Assembly: GCA_021234155.1 (NCBI GenBank)
Contig: JAJEKV010000107.1
Coordinates: 3,175,510 to 3,239,509, forward strand
DNA: 64,000 bases
Source: Isoetes taiwanensis
Taxonomy: Eukaryota; Streptophyta; Lycopodiopsida; Isoetales; Isoetaceae
Direction: 5' to 3'
The notes beneath the pieces were generated by a model. It ran no database searches. It saw only the letters and a list, made by a program, of their open reading frames with translations, and was not told where the DNA came from. Below, piece by piece: positions 32,320 through 43,330 of this stretch. Made by a program: the position numbers and the translations under genes. Position 1 is the first letter of the stretch. Each line of letters opens with the position of its first letter.

Positions 32320-34600
32320 TGTGCCTCTACGTGGTCTCTTAGAATTGTCGAGGCTTTCCATGGTAGAAGAAAGATAGTTTCAACTCGATTGCCGTCAATC
32401 CATACCTCATCTTCCTCATGGAAACATGGGAGCATGCAAGACCACGGGGATACGACTTGTCGGGATACTAAGCGCTACTCGGGTCTTCAATGGCCCGAAT
32501 AAGCGAAAACAGTTGGGAGGGAGGATAGGTCTCCTGCGACTCTGAGAACCTTCACAGCACAGTCAATCTCCTCGTATAAGATGGTGGCACAACCTCTACT
32601 TGTGAGTGCGCATGCAAAACTGTAGTGGCAGCCCTCTCTTTGTGGTGGCCTGCTGCTTCCCACATGCTGAGAGTAACTTCTATCTGTGATGTCCCCTGCT
32701 CGTATAAGATGCTCCACACATATAGAACTGGACTTCATCCCTCCTGTCAATGCAAGCCCACTAATACGAGGTTGTCTACCTATCATGGGGCTCTTGATGG
32801 TGAGCAAGAACCTTTTGGGAAGAATAGACGTGTCATTCGTCCCGTTTCCCTCGAGAACTACCTAGCTGTGGAAGTGCATAAACATAAGCACACACATCAA
32901 ATACATAACCACCTAGAAGGTTGGGATCACTATAACAACATCATATCCTAGCAGATGCAACAACAACAACAATATCAACAAGGGAAAATCCTACCCAGGC
33001 TCAAACTCATGGGGATCGACTGACGACTTGGGGTCTCGAGAAGTCAATGCAGACAGAATTCATGGCAAATGGATTTGGCTAGCATAAAAACATGACCGCT
33101 GGGTAGTCCACTCCATTCACCCCTCCTGTGCATACTATGCAGATAGGCTGAAAAATATTGAGGATGTGACCGTAGCCTCCCGAGTGCATAGTCAGAGGGG
33201 CTACTTCTGGGTTGCATCTCCCTAGTCCCAATGAGGCAGGAGGCGATCACTCCCCTCCAGAAGGTCCACGCCAAATAGAGGCGAGCTGGAGAGCCACTGA
33301 TCATCTACGACTTGAATCCCACTGAGGCGACATATCACCTAGAAGGTATCGAGCACATACCTTGCCCTCACTCAGTGGCAAGCTATTAGGCCTAGCTACG
33401 AACCAGAGGGATCAACTATAGCTGGACAAGCCTTACTTGCCAGCCAGTCTAACCCGCCATCCACAGCCAGGCGGGCTCCTATGCACGTGCCGCAATTATT
33501 GGGTACTAATGAGGCTATCTAAGAACATCACCTATGAACACAAGAGGTGCACACAAAGCAATATAATATCATCCAATGAGCTGAAATAACAGAGTAAAGA
33601 TCTAATCTATCTACTCTAATCACATGTTTAGGTTCATTCGTTAGTGACTAAGGTTCTTAGGCTCTAGAGGTCATCTACAGCTAAGAATAGACGCAAATCC
33701 AGCCTAATGACAATTGAGAAGCTAGCATTGCATAATAAATCAACCACATACCAGATCCTTGGCTCGCTCCAAGTCCTCGAAATGCATCCATGCTGCCGGA
33801 ATGGGCTGAGGTGCTGGAGTCTTGACGATCCACTTCAGAACGCGAGCTTCATTGCTGCTGGGAGGCTGGAGTGAGTTAGGCACTTGAGCAATGCACGTTC
33901 CTGACACTAAAATCTAAAAAAGAGGCACTTTTAGGATTCCTTTCTCTTTATGCCCACGTTTGAGGATTAGGGCCTAATGGGCCATCTGGCTCATATGGGG
34001 TATTGCCATGTGGCAATATTATATAATATATTCACATATTGCATAATATGTGCAATATAATGGGTTCTAATAGTTGTGCCCAATGGTGCAACCCTTTACA
34101 GTCGTCGTGTACATGTCGTCGTAATTAATATGTACTAGTGAGTTGAGTAGTATAATATACGTATTTATATCATATATTATGCTAGAATGTCACACTATCA
34201 CACCCACTCGGATATGGATAGGCTGGACCCCTATGCCAATCTATATGATGACATACAGCAACACAAGCAGTTGGGTAATGTCATATTCCTTGGGGACTTC
34301 AATGCACGCACTAGGGTTTAACAACCCATGAGATTTGACCCCTTGCTTGACGATGCCTTGCAGCTGCGCTTTGCAGAAGGAGCTTGGCCTTGGGCATCAG
34401 GTGACAATCAGGTTATACCCTATGGTAGACAATTCCTTTTGCTCTGCAGTATCTTTGACCTGGTAATTTACTTTGGACTGGCACAGTGGCCGTGCTCCCA
34501 CAAGTGCACTTATAGGCCGGAGAACTAAGGTGAGTATGGTGGACTATGTGTTGGTGGCTGAGCAAGATATGTATATAAGGTGGGAACAGATAGTAAGGAT
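32320..34600 (+). pseudogene. LINE-B ORF2 endonuclease, interrupted
   Basis: The N-terminal part, SxNCRGFPW then NPYLIFLMETWEHAR (about 32340-32440), matches the WN ... ETW opening of an AP-type endonuclease. After the solo LTR, 34200-34330 gives DPYANLYDDIQQHKQLG and VIFLGDFNAR, and 34430-34560 gives FLLLCSIFDLV and SMVDYVLVAE. The order and spacing match the endonuclease of LINE-B copy 1. Confidence 0.7.
32685..34194 (-). mobile_element. solo LTR of the chromovirus family
   Basis: This 1510-bp stretch is similar throughout to the LTRs at 5623-7172 and 17197-18741, though more diverged. It starts TGTGATGTCC and ends GAATGTCACA on the plus strand. It is bounded by a perfect 5-bp duplication, CTATC at 32680-32684 and 34195-34199. 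No PBS, PPT or internal sequence is present, so it arose by LTR-LTR recombination after insertion into LINE-B copy 2. Confidence 0.88.
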
Positions 34601-34786
34601 GAGGAGTCGACTTAAACCACCTACCATTGCAGCTGGCTTGGCAGGTCGTTCCAACCCCCTATGTGGGAGCTCCTCACATGTCTCAGCTATCCTTTATTAT
34701 AAAGTTTTAGTGTATGTCGTGCATAAAACCCTAAAACTTTCGACGGCCCAGATTTCACTTAAAATTTTGGACGGTCCTTGATCCCT

Positions 34787-34801
34787 AAAAAAAAAAAAAA
34801 A
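34787..34801 (+). repeat. poly(A) run, possible retroposon tail
   Basis: Fifteen consecutive A directly follow TTGATCCCT. It may be the 3' tail of a truncated retroposed sequence ending here. I could not find a matching target duplication. Confidence 0.4.
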
Positions 34802-36370
34802 GGGGTTATTGGGTGTTGATATGGGCGCCGGATCTCGGATCTGCTTATGCTAGGGTTAGCGAGGCCATTTCCTTTCGCTGGATCTTTGGATGCAATTTTG
34901 ATCCATCCACAGATCGATCTGCAAAACACCATTGTTGTTTGCAACTCCGCTCAAACACATTAGTTTTTTCTCAAGAACGATCATTCAAGTCATCCTCTTG
35001 TGCATAGGCAATTTTGGTAGAGTAGAAGGCCTTGCTTGGCCAAAGAATGGCATTTGTTGGAGAGGGAGTTGTCCTTGATCTTCATCGAGACATGAGGAAC
35101 GAGATACCCATCACAGACCTACCAATGGATCAAAAAGTGTCCACATTGACAAAGAGGTGTGTGCAGTCAAATTTAAGGTGTTCATCAGTCTTACGTTAAA
35201 CTTAATAACCATCAATTGCGATTGTGATGATATGGCACAAGAATCTAGAGTGGATGGTAATGAGCATATCTTAAACAAATTTTCAACATCCACAATTGAA
35301 AGAACATCCGTCTTGCGCTCGGATTCTGGACTGGTTATTTCTAGAAGTTGTCAATTTACAAAGCAGTCCATTGGTGTAATAGCCAGCTCTTCTCTCTATT
35401 CAGATGCTACGGCTGTAACAAGAGCATACACTGGCGATAACATTGACATAAAGGTATGATGGATCCTCATGCTTTTTATTCAAGAATTTATAAAAAGCAG
35501 TGTAATATTTAGGGTTGTTCACAGTTGTCGTTCTTATTGATTCTCCTTTTGCAGCAAGGGCTTGGGTTTCTCCTTGGGCGGTTCTTGAGCAAGACTCTGT
35601 CAGGCCTATAAATCCAACCGGATTGTCTATCCGTGAATCTGATCTCAAAGGGCATGTTATTTTCGGCATCTTATTTGGCGAAGTTTGTAGCGAGTTGTGA
35701 TGTTTGAATGGTTTTCGGCCGATTTTAAACTTGGTGGAGATTATGTATGCGTGCGTATTACAAATCTGGCTTAAAGATAACTTTCATATTTTTTCTTCAC
35801 ATCTTCTTTGCGAATGTGAGGTATATGAAAGTATATTAGCCCTAGACTCCAAGATTTTTCTGTAAATTTTATTATTCTCTTCTATCTGCAGATCCTCTTG
35901 GAGCAACATATATCAGAAGGTTTTTTTCCTTCAAGGTTGTACTTATGTTAACATTCTTGAATTTGTCGAGGAGATTATTGGTGAGCCACATGAGCAAGCT
36001 GCAATATATAATGCAACTCTGCCTTAAGGTACAAAATCGAATGGTAACATGTATTTGAGGCATTAGGGTGCTTATGTTGTCTTTGGAATATGCGATTGAT
36101 GGATCAAATGTCTAGGGTTACAAGACCTAATCTTTATTAAGTTCCAAGATATTTGCCATATGGGTAGGTTTTTCCAGTTTTTAAGTGTTTTTCACTGAAT
36201 TTGAAATGAACAAGCGGAATATGTAAAATATTAAAGAAGTTTGATAAAAAGGTTGATTTCAGAGTTGGAGAACATTATCCTGCGGCCGCAATTAACCACC
36301 CCCCACTCTCACCGCAAGACTATTTATGAGCAATTTGGTATTTAAGTCTAGCACCATATAGAATAATTTG
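34802..36370 (+). other. gene-like but unidentified stretch
   Basis: An open segment from ATG 35049 begins MAFVGEGVVLDLHRD and stays open for about 50 codons. A second (35157-35459, +) and a third (35515-35700, +) follow in other frames. AG/GT-like junctions exist near 35160, 35455 and 35555. The pieces look more protein-like than their surroundings, but I cannot assign a family. It may be a decayed host gene. Confidence 0.25.
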
Positions 36371-36382
36371 ATGCAGTGTGCC

Positions 36383-36486
36383 GTGGCATAACTGCTTTTG
36401 TTATCTTTGGTAGCAAAATGTGATGTAATATAGAGTGGCATAACTGCTTTTGTTATCTTTGGTGGCAAAATGTGATGTAATATAGA
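36383..36486. repeat. 52-bp tandem duplication
   Basis: Two head-to-tail copies of a 52-bp unit beginning GTGGCATAACTGC differ at about one base, which suggests a recent local duplication. Confidence 0.8.
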
Positions 36487-36849
36487 GTGAATCTGTATGT
36501 GTCTAGGTTATCAACATAACATGAAAGTGGAATATGAAGGCCCATATATGCATGGTTTCTGCCATTCCTTATACATCAGTTACTCAAGCTTGCATTATTT
36601 TCTAAAAACCATGGCCCTTCTCTAGCAAATCTAGGTTGCACAATGGTAATGAGAATTTAAAAACTTCTCCTTCAAAATTGACCATTCCTCAATTTGTTAT
36701 ATTGGCAGGCTTTGGGTAAATTTAATCAGTGCAAAGATCTCTTTGCATGGAGGGAATGCTATATTGGCAGGCTTTAGAATGCTTAGAACTACAAAAATTA
36801 TGCAAGGTGGCAAACAAATGATTGCCGTAGATCTATATATTCAACTGCA

Positions 36850-37164
36850 TTGCCATGTTCTTTTCCAACAATTACAATTTTACATTTAAATATTTAATTG
36901 TATTTCAATGTCCTTTTCCAATGCCATGTTCTTTTCCAACAACTACAATATACTTCAATAATTTTCCAACAACTACTTGAATAATTATATTGTCATGTTC
37001 TTTTCCAACGACTACAACTGCCCTTGATTAATTTAGCAGCTATTAGCAGTGTTGCAAAATATATCATCATATAGAGAAGGAAATAGATAAATTTGTTAGA
37101 TCATCATATAGAGAAGGAAATAGAAAAATTTGTTAGATCGGGAAATAGGTAAATTTGTTAGATC
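36850..37164. repeat. short tandem repeats (CATGTTCTTTTCCAAC family; 37-bp unit)
   Basis: The phrase ATGTTCTTTTCCAAC recurs at irregular intervals between 36856 and 37010. At 37063-37136 a 37-bp unit starting ATCATCATATAGAG is repeated twice, with a partial third copy to 37164. Confidence 0.7.
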
Positions 37165-38689
37165 GTATGAAAAGAAAGGGTGGAATGATGTGTGATGTGG
37201 ATAAAAAGGCGTCTTCTTAAAGAACTTTCTCTCTAAAGTCCATTGCCTTTTTAACCTTTTCACCTACTGCCTTTTTCTGCCCCTTATGTATGACCTCCAA
37301 GCCTTATATTTGCAGGGGATCTAGGTCCTAGCTGTATCTTAGGCCAAAGAACAATAATGAACACAACTTAGGTACCAAAAATCTTGGCATCATTATCAAC
37401 CCTAGGGTAAGACATATTTTCTGATGCATCCAAGAAAATGTATCAATTTAACATCATGCTTTTGTTTTACAGATGCCTACAAAAAATGATCTGAGACGAT
37501 GCTCAACACATTGCTCAATTGGAGCAATCAATCGATGATTTACATGGTTCAATGACGTCATTCGATGCGAACTTAGATGAATGCCCAAACATCACCCTCC
37601 CACAATTGAATGCATTTCAAGCTATACTTTGCCAACATCTAAATGGACGAATCCAAATGCATATTCTTGGCACCCGTTCATTTTTATCCTTTGTACAAAA
37701 ATTACGAGAAAAGAAAAACCAAATATACATCACAAACAACGAAATACATACAACAAAATACATAACAAAACTTGAGTTATTTATCAACAATCTATAGGTC
37801 CGTAGGATTGCATATTGGACAATGTATGTCATGTTGTCCTATAATGAAGAAGACGAACAACTGGAGACTGAAGAGCAACAAGCACAAAACCAGGAGAGTG
37901 ATGACCAACATATGCGAAGCCAACAGCCAGGATTCGATCAAGACTTGGTAGAGATACTCAAAGAATGCACCTTGGAACTCCTCGCCACCTCACACAGACT
38001 TTGACTATAACCTCACCTCAAACCTGCTTAGATTAACATTTTACTTCCACTCAAAATTGCTAAGAACAAGCATCACAATGTTCTACTCAAAGCTCTCAGA
38101 GATATCGATGCAAAACCATCTAACATGAAGGAGATAGGCTTCTTAAACGTTCTTAAACCTTTGGAAAGTTTTCGTTATAATAAAAAGGCACAAATGTTGA
38201 ATTATACTGCATGCTTTTCTCATTGTGGCTAAAACATTTACAGCCTCCCAAAGTATGCCCAGCAACGCTGGGCACCATTACTAGTGATTGTATTATGAAC
38301 ATGCAGAGGCTTATACTCGGATGCTCATAGATGACTTGGTAAGAATTTTGTAGTATCCTACGCAAAAGCAATAAACGAGCCAGCTAATTGACATGCTCGG
38401 GACTGCTGCAGAAAGTTATTTTGGGAGAAGTCGCCCTCGATGGACCTCAGGGACTACAACCTTCCCATATAACCAATGGCTTGAACTGAGTGCAAGGAAC
38501 ACAAACGCTGGCTCTGCCATGTCATAGACCTTAGTCTACACCCACACTCGGCCAAACAGTACTGTGCTTTCCTCAAGGCTAAGAAAGCCAGGTACGTTGG
38601 GGGCCATCAAAAGAAAATGTTCTACCTTCTAGACTGTCATCCCGGGACCTTCTGGCGAAGGGTGCCAGAAAGTTAGTACAACCTATAGA
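37165..38689. other. unassigned region
   Basis: Two modest open frames on the plus strand (37519-37797; 37822-38004, Gln/Glu-rich) have no recognisable domain. The 3' part (38350-38690) is probably the 5' leader of the LINE-A copy that follows. Confidence 0.35.
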
Positions 38690-40547
38690 CACTTACGATT
38701 GGTGGAGGCAATACTTGCAGCAACTGAATTACACAGATTGAAAAGAAATGTGGGCGTCGAACAAGTCGACGAACAGGGCGGCCGCCTCAGCGGCAAATGG
38801 TAAGGTAATTTAGCAGGACAAATCGGAGGCCCAGGGCCTCCCTCAGGAATTGGAGTAAACAATTCGGCCTGTAGCAACCTGGCAGCATCTAGCGAATCTG
38901 GCGAATCTGTCCAGACAAAGGGAAAAGATGAAAATACTGTAGTGGGCAAAGGGAAAAACCCCGGCAGCATAATAAAAGAATCAGAAGGGGTTTGTGGCGC
39001 CATCTGGAGTTTGCAGGGACAGGAGGAGGTGGATTCAGTGAGATAGGGCTCGAGAGCAGGAGAAGGAACGGAACTGGAAGTGACAGACCAGAAGTTTGAA
39101 AAAGGAAAAAAAGGGGTAAGCATCCCATTTAATTCTATTCCAGAGCCTATAGTCGTAGATCTTAGTACCGATGGTAAGCAAGAGGAGCTGAATAACTGTG
39201 GAAATTTGAAGCCCACTGTGAACAATAACGAAGCTAAGAGATCTAACTCGTGGAAATAGGGTAATACTGTAGAAAGAATTATAAGTCCCAGGTTCTCTGA
39301 ATGGATTAAGAAAGGAGTCCCAAATGAATCCCGTAGTGGCAGAGTAGAAGAAGCCTTGAACGCTCTTTCCTCTAAAAACTTGTCTACCAATCTAGAACAG
39401 CTTCTCCAATCAGCAGGCCTCAAGCCAGAACATTGCAATATTAAAGCAACAGAGATAAACCATTCGAGGCATATTAAGAATATGGAAAATCTAATCTCTA
39501 AGGCAGTGGTGGGGTTTTTTATCGGAGGATTTCTGGACTACAGAAAGCTACAAAATTGGCTTACCAGGCATCTCGTTGCTTTGAATATACCGCAATTTCA
39601 AAGCATCAAAGCTATTGGGAGCAACTTTTTCGTAATACTATTTGATGATGAGAAAGCTGTGGAAAATATAGTCTCCAGCGGAGTAGATCGCTTCGCAGGG
39701 GAGTTTGTGTTGTACCAGTACTATTCTCCAGGTTTTACCCAGATAAACTGTCAGCTGTTAAACTTCCTTGCTGGCTTGAGATGGAACAGCTTCCAATGGA
39801 TATGCTTGACTCAGAATTTTTAATTGCCATAGCAAAGAATCTGGGCACATACATAACTCACTCGATTGCAAAAGGGCCAAGAATCTGTGTGGGTATTACA
39901 GCAGCAGAGGGTATTCCACAGTTCACTCTTGTGCAAAGTGGGACGTACTACTCACTGTTCAAGCTAAGGCTCATAAACGGATGGGAGATTAGAAGAATGT
40001 TTCCCACAATGGAAATTAAGGGTCTGGAAGATTGTTTTGTAATCCAGAGAGAATCACAAGGTAACGTCGAAGTAGAGGAGAGAAGACGACAAAAATGCAA
40101 GACAATGTCAAGGTAACAGATGAAAAGGAAATAGAGCTAAATGGGAAAAAAAAAAAGAGAAGGGTCATCTAAACTCAGGTGAAATGGAACGTGAAGTTAA
40201 TTTACCATCTAAAGGTACTCCAGAATTGGACAAGAAGCTAGAACGAGGGGAAAACATAGATAATAGAAAGGAGCATGTGAATGAGGATGGATGGGCCATG
40301 GTAGTGCGGCACGACGGACTTAAAAATTAGATCTGAAAAGAGATTACCTAATTCGGGAGATAACATAAAAAAATCCACAGATCATAACTGTTCCAAGGTT
40401 CAAGCAACAGAGAATCATAATGAGGAAGCACTAATTGAGTATATGGCAATAGAATATCAAGCTGCCAATGAGCAGTTTCTAGTGCATAATAACAGATGGG
40501 CAGATTTACCAATGGATGAAAATATAGAGAATCCTGCGGATGGAATG
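38690..40547 (+). pseudogene. LINE-A ORF1, DUF4283-like
   Basis: The N-terminal part (38700-39350, plus strand) is low-complexity and polar, with two in-frame stops. The DUF4283-like core runs from about 39480 to 39780: AVVGFFIGGFLDYRKLQNWL, then NFFVILFDDEKAVENIVSSG and a YYSPGF motif. It is followed in another frame by MEQLPMDMLD...IAKNLGTYI (39781-40116). This is the ORF1 layout of plant L1 elements, whose product binds the element RNA. The last 400 bases carry several frameshifts. An antisense open frame of 251 codons over 38683-39438 is a shadow of this region. Confidence 0.75.
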
Positions 40548-41382
40548 TGATACGATTCATTGTTTATGGGACACTAACAACTGAACAACAACATCTTAGT
40601 TGAAGAACAAGATCCAATTATCATATATCTCAAACAAATACATTGAAGAACACGGTTAACCACCCAACCGGGTCCACAAGGTTAATTATGGCAGTGCAAA
40701 TGGCTTAGCAAACAGTATCTGGCTACTCCGCGTAGACCATGAGCAAACAATATCTGGCTACTCCGCGTAGGCCATTGGGCAAAGACAATATCTGGCTTAT
40801 TGGCCCTCCAGGCTAGTCTAGCTACTCCACATAGCCACACATCACAAAAGCAATTGCAGATCTGTGAAGTCGCTATGGCAGTAATTTGTGACCCCCTGTC
40901 ACCTTTTCGGCCATTACTCCCTCATACAGATGAACTAGGATATGTGCCGCCTAATTTAGAAACTAGACTCTGAGCCAGTTCTAACGATCTAAAGATCGCC
41001 TCAATCGGAGCTCTGGTTGCGGAGATATGTCCAACTGAAGTTTCGGTTCTATTTATAGATCTCTCTGCGACTTTAGCCTTTTTTAGCATGCAGTTGCCTT
41101 TTTCTCAAAATATCTCCTTGCCTTTAATTAGATATCTCCTTGCCTTTAATTAGATTATATGACTTATCATATGGATATTATCTATGGCCTTTTTGTGCAA
41201 AATAGTCTGCCCCATTTGCTTGATCATTGATTCCCCTTGATATCTCTCCAACCAATGGTTCTCGACCCCATCCTAGATATCACAACCTTGCCATAGTTCC
41301 ACAACTTTGCCATATTTTGCCATGTCCCATAACCCTGGCGCCGTGGACCACTCCCCCGTGCTATGATACGGACTATGACTCG
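40548..41382 (-). repeat. left (3') LTR of element T
   Basis: About 835 bp. It is longer than its partner through a small insertion near 40850-40885 and a duplication of ATCTCCTTGCCTTTAATTAG near 41120-41155. Its inner terminus is truncated. Confidence 0.85.
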
Positions 41383-42458
41383 TGCTCGGTCCATCCCTTC
41401 TCAAAAAAAAGATCGTCCGCGATCGTCCAAGTACGTTCCAGTTTGGTCCATCCCTTCTCAAGGCGATTGTCCCATGCTCAACGTACTACTGGGAGTTCCT
41501 AGACCCTGCGAACTCAAGAATGGTTATATAAGTTATTGTACTTCCACAGTACCTTATACCCGTTGGAATCTCCGCGTTTCCATTCTTTCAATTCCTGCAA
41601 AACTCTAGAAGCAGTTATGGATATTCGCGTACTTCCGCAGTACGATATATCCTTGTACCCCGCGGTGCATTATTATCTTTCGTACCTCCGCGGTACTACT
41701 TGATTGTATCTCCACGCGATCTGATATCTCCCGCGATACCAATCCACCATGGGTACACACAAGAAATAAAATTCTTATTCTCTATTCCGCATAAAGAAAA
41801 TCAACTTACGAACTTTTACCTATAAATCTGTCCCATAGGAAATAATTTGAGATTCCGCATCCAAATTTTAGCATCCATATCCTTGACAGCTTATCCGTAA
41901 AGTTCCTTCCCAATGCTTATCACTAAGCAAACCTACAATTAAGGTCAAATGTTAATATGACTTCCAAAGTCAAATATTTATACCTTGGCCAACCGGCCTC
42001 TCAGATCACCACGATCTGACTCTGCAATCCCAAGCAAGATGCTTTTTTTTATTCCATAATCCCCCAAAGAATCATAGAAATTTCCCCAATAATCCGAACT
42101 CGTCTTCAACAAGTCGGTCCCTATATGCTTCGAGCATTCTCCACGAAAGCACCGAGCTTTTCTACTGCTATTGATGCTCCAACTTCACTTGTAGCAGTAG
42201 TCGTCAAATCCTCCTTACTTGGATGCCACGCTCCCAGGATTCGCCAGTTCACTCATATACTTGGCCCCAACACACTTTTTGACGAAGTTCAACCCATCTG
42301 TACTTGCAGCACAAACTTGCAAGATTCTTGGTGTGTCGCAGCCTTAGAGTATAATACCACCACTAGTTCCGTCTTCCTTGATTCAAATCAAAAGTAGGAA
42401 TTTAAATCCCGGTGATGTTTCCATAGCCCATAGATTCCCAGAAGAATCGTAAACTTCC

Positions 42459-42470
42459 GCTCTGATACCA
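42459..42470 (-). other. primer binding site of element T
   Basis: Minus-strand TGGTATCAGAGC is the complement of the plant initiator-Met tRNA 3' end, two bases away from the 5' LTR. Confidence 0.9.
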
Positions 42471-42472
42471 CT

Positions 42473-43242
42473 TGATACGATTCATTGTTTATGGGACACT
42501 AACAACTGAACAACAGCATCTTAGTTGAAGAACAAGATCCTATCTCGAACAAATACATTGAAGAACACGGTTAACCACCCAACCGGGTCCACAAGGTTAT
42601 GGCAGTGCAAATGGCTCAGCAAACAATATCTGGCTACTCCGCGTAGACCATGAGCAAACAATATCTAGCTACTCCGCGTAGGCCTTTGGGCAAAGACAAT
42701 ATCTGGCTTATTGGCCCTCCAGGCTAGTCTAGCTACTCCACATAGCCACACATCACAAAAGCAATGACCCCATGTCACCTTTTCGGCCATTACTCCCTCA
42801 TACAGATGAACTAGGATATGTGCCGCCTAATTCAGAAACTAGACTCCGAGACGGTTCCAACGATCTAAAGATCGCCTCAATCGGAGCTTTCGTTGCGGAG
42901 ATATGTCCAACTGAAGTTTCGGTTCTATTTATAGATCTCTCTGCGACTTTAGCCTTTTTTAGCATGCAGTTGCCTTTTTCTCAAAATATCTCCTTGCCTT
43001 TAATTAGATTATATGACTTATCATATGGATATTATCTATGGCCTTTTTGTGCAAAATAGTCTGCCCCATTTGCTTGATCATTGATTCCCCTTGATATCTC
43101 TCCAACCAATGGTTCTCGACCCCATCCTAGATATCACAACCTTGCCATAGTTCCACAACTTTGCCATATTTTGCCATGCCCCATAACCCTGGCGCCGTGG
43201 ACCACTCCCCCGTGCTATGATACGGACTATGACTCCGTATCA
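42473..43242 (-). repeat. right (5') LTR of element T
   Basis: A 770-bp repeat with short terminal inverted bases TGATACG/CGTATCA. It contains repeated CTACTCCGCGTAG palindromes (near 42630-42685), which are also present in the partner LTR. Confidence 0.88.
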
Positions 43243-43330
43243 GAATGCGAAGAAAAAAGAGAGTTATACCAAGATTGGGAGAACAACGCTTTGAGACGAC
43301 ATCACTCAATCGGTCGAATATATCTTCTAA

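Larger units (their letters stand above)
30163..34786 (+). mobile_element. LINE-B copy 2 (QAGFR-type non-LTR element), split by a solo LTR
   Basis: A 5' portion of a non-LTR retrotransposon on the plus strand: CT-rich repeats (30163-30250), tandem monomers (30271-30622), TATA-like box, ORF1 (30696-32009), and the endonuclease part of ORF2 (about 32320-32640 and 34200-34600). The endonuclease pieces correspond to the fuller LINE-B copy at 52590-56600: LIFLMETWEHAR against LLLVETWAHEAR, and NVIFLGDFNAR against SVILTGDFNAR. The solo LTR at 32685-34194 sits inside the endonuclease. The RT is absent; sequence after 34600 ends in a 15-base A-run at 34787-34801 that may belong to this or another element. 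Confidence 0.75.
40548..43242 (-). mobile_element. non-autonomous LTR element T (2.7 kb)
   Basis: Direct repeats 40548-41382 and 42473-43242 start TGATACGATTC, and the second ends CCGTATCA. The target duplication GAATG is perfect (40543-40547 and 43243-43247). The PBS is an exact initiator-Met match on the minus strand (42459-42470), two bases from the right LTR. The interior of about 1.1 kb encodes no gag or pol that I can detect, so it depends on another element for mobility. The left LTR lacks the last 8 bases on its inner side, and a PPT-like block beside it (GGTCCATCCCTTCTCA on plus) is duplicated at 41388 and 41445. Confidence 0.88.

Noticed and set aside
38683-39438. A 251-codon open frame on the minus strand
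   Set aside because: It lies antisense to the N-terminal part of LINE-A ORF1, which runs on the plus strand into the DUF4283-like core. Its composition (Ser/Pro/Leu) is that of a shadow frame.
43081-43330. N-terminal extension of LINE-A ORF2 before 43331
   Set aside because: That part of the open frame is read from the LTR of element T (up to 43242) and begins with a TTG codon, so it is not LINE coding sequence.
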